This document shows, in pieces, positions 13,882 through 15,545 of a stretch of DNA of 15,545 nucleotides. A program made the translations under genes and the position numbers. The notes beneath the pieces are model-generated. The model searched no databases and was not told the origin of the DNA. It saw only the letters and a list, made by a program, of their open reading frames with translations. The number at the start of each line of letters is the position of its first letter. Positions within the stretch are counted from its first letter, which is position 1. This DNA comes from Candidatus Competibacteraceae bacterium. Its GTDB lineage: Bacteria > Pseudomonadota > Gammaproteobacteria > Competibacterales > Competibacteraceae. Where the stretch lies: NCBI GenBank assembly GCA_003527885.1, contig DPWB01000383.1, forward strand, positions 1-15,545, in the 5' to 3' direction.

Positions 13882-14408
13882 GCGTGACCACGATCCGGCT
13901 GATGGGCATCGATCCCGGTTCGCGAATCACCGGTTACGGCATCATCGATCTGGATGGACCACGCAGCCACCATGTCGCCAGCGGCTGCATTCAGACCGCC
14001 AGCGACCGGCCGCTGCCGGAGCGCCTGAAGACGATTTACGAGGCCGTGACCGCCATCATCCAAGCCCATCGACCCGTGGAAGCGGCCGTCGAGCAAGTGT
14101 TCATGCACCGCAATCCCGATTCGGCGCTCAAGCTCGGCCAAGCGCGCGGCGCGGCGCTGTGCGCGGTGGTGATGGCCGAGCTGCCGGTCAGCGAATACGC
14201 GCCGCGCGCCATCAAGCAAGCGGTGGTCGGCGGCGGCGCGGCCGACAAGCTCCAGGTCCAACACATGGTCCGCTTGCTGCTGAATCTACCCGACGCGCCG
14301 CAGGCCGATGCCGCCGATGCGCTGGCGGTGGCGATCTGTCACGCGCACACCCGGCAGACCCGCCAGCGCTTGGGCGCGGCCATCGCGCTGGCCGGGCGGC
14401 GGCGATGA
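13878..14408 (+). CDS. ruvC: Crossover junction endodeoxyribonuclease RuvC
   Basis: Holliday-junction resolvase that cuts the four-way junctions handled by RuvA and RuvB. With the first possible start it is 176 residues. The RNase-H-like fold and the four acidic catalytic residues are visible: D12 ([12 protein letters not shown]), E72 ([11 protein letters not shown]), D144 and D147 ([15 protein letters not shown]). The start is uncertain: TTG at 13878 overlaps the yebC stop as TTGA, while GTG at 13884 would give a 174-residue protein closer to E. coli in its N-terminus. Translational coupling to yebC is likely either way. The end overlaps ruvA as ATGA. Confidence 0.96.
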   Translation: MSVTTIRLMGIDPGSRITGYGIIDLDGPRSHHVASGCIQTASDRPLPERLKTIYEAVTAIIQAHRPVEAAVEQVFMHRNPDSALKLGQARGAALCAVVMAELPVSEYAPRAIKQAVVGGGAADKLQVQHMVRLLLNLPDAPQADAADALAVAICHAHTRQTRQRLGAAIALAGRRR

Positions 14409-15013
14409 TCGGGCGTTTGCGCGGGCTGCTGGCCTGGAAGCGGCCGCCCTATCTGCTGATCGACGCGCACGGGGTCGGTTACGAGCTGGAGGCGTCGCTG
14501 ACCACCTTTCAAACCTTGCCGGAGGTGGGCGCGGAGGTCGTGCTGTTCACCCATCTGGCGGTGCGGGAGGATGCCCACACCCTGTACGGTTTCGCCAGCA
14601 CCGACGAGCGCGCGCTGTTTCGCAACCTGATCAAGGCGACCGGCATCGGCCCGCGGCTGGCGCTGTTGATTCTGTCCGGGATGAGCGTGGAGCTGTTCGC
14701 GCGTTGCGTGCGCGAGGGCGATGCGTTGTCGCTGACCCGCCTGCCGGGCATCGGCAAGAAAACCGCCGAACGCCTGATCATCGAAATGCGCGACCGTATC
14801 GGCGAGCTGGCGTTGAATCCGATGGCTGTCACGGCAACGGGTGGGCGGGTTCCCAGGGCAGAGACAAGCCCCGTCGAGGACGCCATCAGCGCTTTGGTGG
14901 CGCTGGGCTACAAGCTGCCGGAAGCGTCGCGCATGGTGCAAGCGGTCGAAGCGGATGGCTTGAGCAGCGAGACGATCATCCGCCAGGCGCTGCAAGCCAG
15001 CGTGCGGCGTTGA
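14405..15013 (+). CDS. ruvA: Holliday junction branch-migration protein RuvA
   Basis: A 202-residue protein that binds the Holliday junction as a tetramer and loads the RuvB motor. Domain I opens MIGRLRG and carries the acidic pin E55-D56 ([11 protein letters not shown]). Domain II has the two helix-hairpin-helix motifs, [14 protein letters not shown] (77-90) and [14 protein letters not shown] (112-125). A linker follows, and domain III (about 155-202) contains [17 protein letters not shown], the RuvB contact surface. The ATG overlaps the ruvC stop by four bases, so translation is coupled. About 100 bases separate it from ruvB. Confidence 0.97.
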   Translation: MIGRLRGLLAWKRPPYLLIDAHGVGYELEASLTTFQTLPEVGAEVVLFTHLAVREDAHTLYGFASTDERALFRNLIKATGIGPRLALLILSGMSVELFARCVREGDALSLTRLPGIGKKTAERLIIEMRDRIGELALNPMAVTATGGRVPRAETSPVEDAISALVALGYKLPEASRMVQAVEADGLSSETIIRQALQASVRR

Positions 15014-15114
15014 GCGGGCGCCGCGCCGTTTAGAATCGCAAATCGGGCGGCGTCGGCGGCCGTTTGGCTTTACACTCTCCAGTAAAACAGCTTTGGACTT
15101 CCCGTTTTATCGCC

Positions 15115-15545
15115 ATGACTTCATCGCCTTCGTCGGAACGCCTGATTTCGCCAGCCGCCAGCGGGGAAGACGCCACGCTGGATCGCGCCGTCCGCCCCAA
15201 GCGGCTGGCGGAATACATCGGCCAACAGGCGATGCGGGAACAGCTGGAAATTTTCATCCAGGCGGCGCGGGCGCGCGGCGAGGCGCTGGATCACGTCCTG
15301 CTGTTCGGGCCGCCGGGACTGGGCAAGACCACGCTCGCCCACATCGTCGCCGCCGAGATGGGGGTCAATTTGCGCCAGACTTCGGGGCCGGTGATCGAGC
15401 GGCCCGGCGATCTGGCCGCGTTGCTCACCAACCTGGAACCGCGCGACGTACTGTTCATCGACGAGATTCACCGGCTGAGTCCGGTGGTGGAAGAAGTGCT
15501 GTATCCGGCGCTGGAGGATTATCAGATCGACATCATGATCGGCGA
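15115..15545 (+). CDS. ruvB: Holliday junction branch-migration helicase RuvB, cut by window end
   Basis: The first 143 residues of the AAA+ motor that drives branch migration with RuvA. Seen are the entry stretch [11 protein letters not shown] (27-37), Walker [10 protein letters not shown] (65-73), [20 protein letters not shown] (88-107), and Walker [10 protein letters not shown] (113-121). The family length is about 340-350 residues, so more than half lies beyond the window. ATG 15115 follows a 101-base gap after ruvA in which I find no convincing promoter or terminator and no strong Shine-Dalgarno. Confidence 0.96.
   Translation, partial: MTSSPSSERLISPAASGEDATLDRAVRPKRLAEYIGQQAMREQLEIFIQAARARGEALDHVLLFGPPGLGKTTLAHIVAAEMGVNLRQTSGPVIERPGDLAALLTNLEPRDVLFIDEIHRLSPVVEEVLYPALEDYQIDIMIG

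Noticed and set aside
13779..14264. Minus-strand frame opposite ruvC
   Set aside because: Antisense shadow of a gene with all catalytic residues present.

Overview
The window looks like a GC-rich gammaproteobacterial chromosome. It has the gammaproteobacterial yebC-ruvC-ruvA-ruvB order, an opgG/opgH osmoregulated glucan locus, NadA under an NrtR-type regulator, and a LuxR/RsaM/LuxI quorum-sensing locus. A gammaproteobacterium close to the Chromatiales or Competibacteraceae would fit, but that placement is a weak guess. Bases 1-59 are not biological: they match an Illumina P5/Nextera read-1 adapter, index included, so the window begins at an untrimmed contig edge, probably of an environmental assembly.

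Layout. 60-3823 (minus): periplasmic glucan operon opgG, a small unidentified gene, then opgH, which is cut by the contig edge. 4055-4840 (plus): four-helix DUF4239/bestrophin-like membrane protein, divergent from opgG. 4893-6650 (minus): nrtR-nadA, an NAD biosynthesis operon whose promoter carries two matched palindromes that look like NrtR operators. 6832-7512 (plus): small alpha/beta hydrolase. 7615-9556: quorum-sensing locus luxR(-), rsaM(+), luxI(+) with two lux-box-like palindromes of identical geometry. 9722-12965 (plus): four-gene set of a stand-alone acyl carrier protein, a GcvT-fold protein and two short-chain dehydrogenase/reductase (SDR) proteins. 13138-15545 (plus): yebC, ruvC, ruvA and the 5' part of ruvB, which are core genes.

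The accessory part is 7615-12965. LuxI would make an acyl-homoserine lactone, LuxR would sense it and act at the two boxes, and RsaM would dampen the circuit. The ACP/GcvT-like/SDR/SDR set lies just downstream of luxI on the same strand, with no clear terminator after luxI, so it is the natural candidate target. The set has an ACP but no ketosynthase, adenylation domain, acyltransferase or phosphopantetheinyl transferase in view. Both SDRs lack the catalytic tyrosine, and the GcvT-like protein differs from true T-protein at a conserved Asp pair. I do not recognise this combination as a characterised pathway. Base composition is markedly AT-rich over the ACP gene and the first part of the GcvT-like gene, then returns to the high GC of the surroundings, which suggests transfer or mosaic origin.

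No gene-free stretch exceeds 300 bases. The longest are 3824-4054 (divergent promoters), 6651-6831 (NrtR operators and promoter), 12966-13137 (yebC leader), 9557-9721 (AT-rich leader of the ACP gene) and 8329-8486 (lux box). I saw no tRNA, rRNA, CRISPR array, insertion sequence or phage gene.
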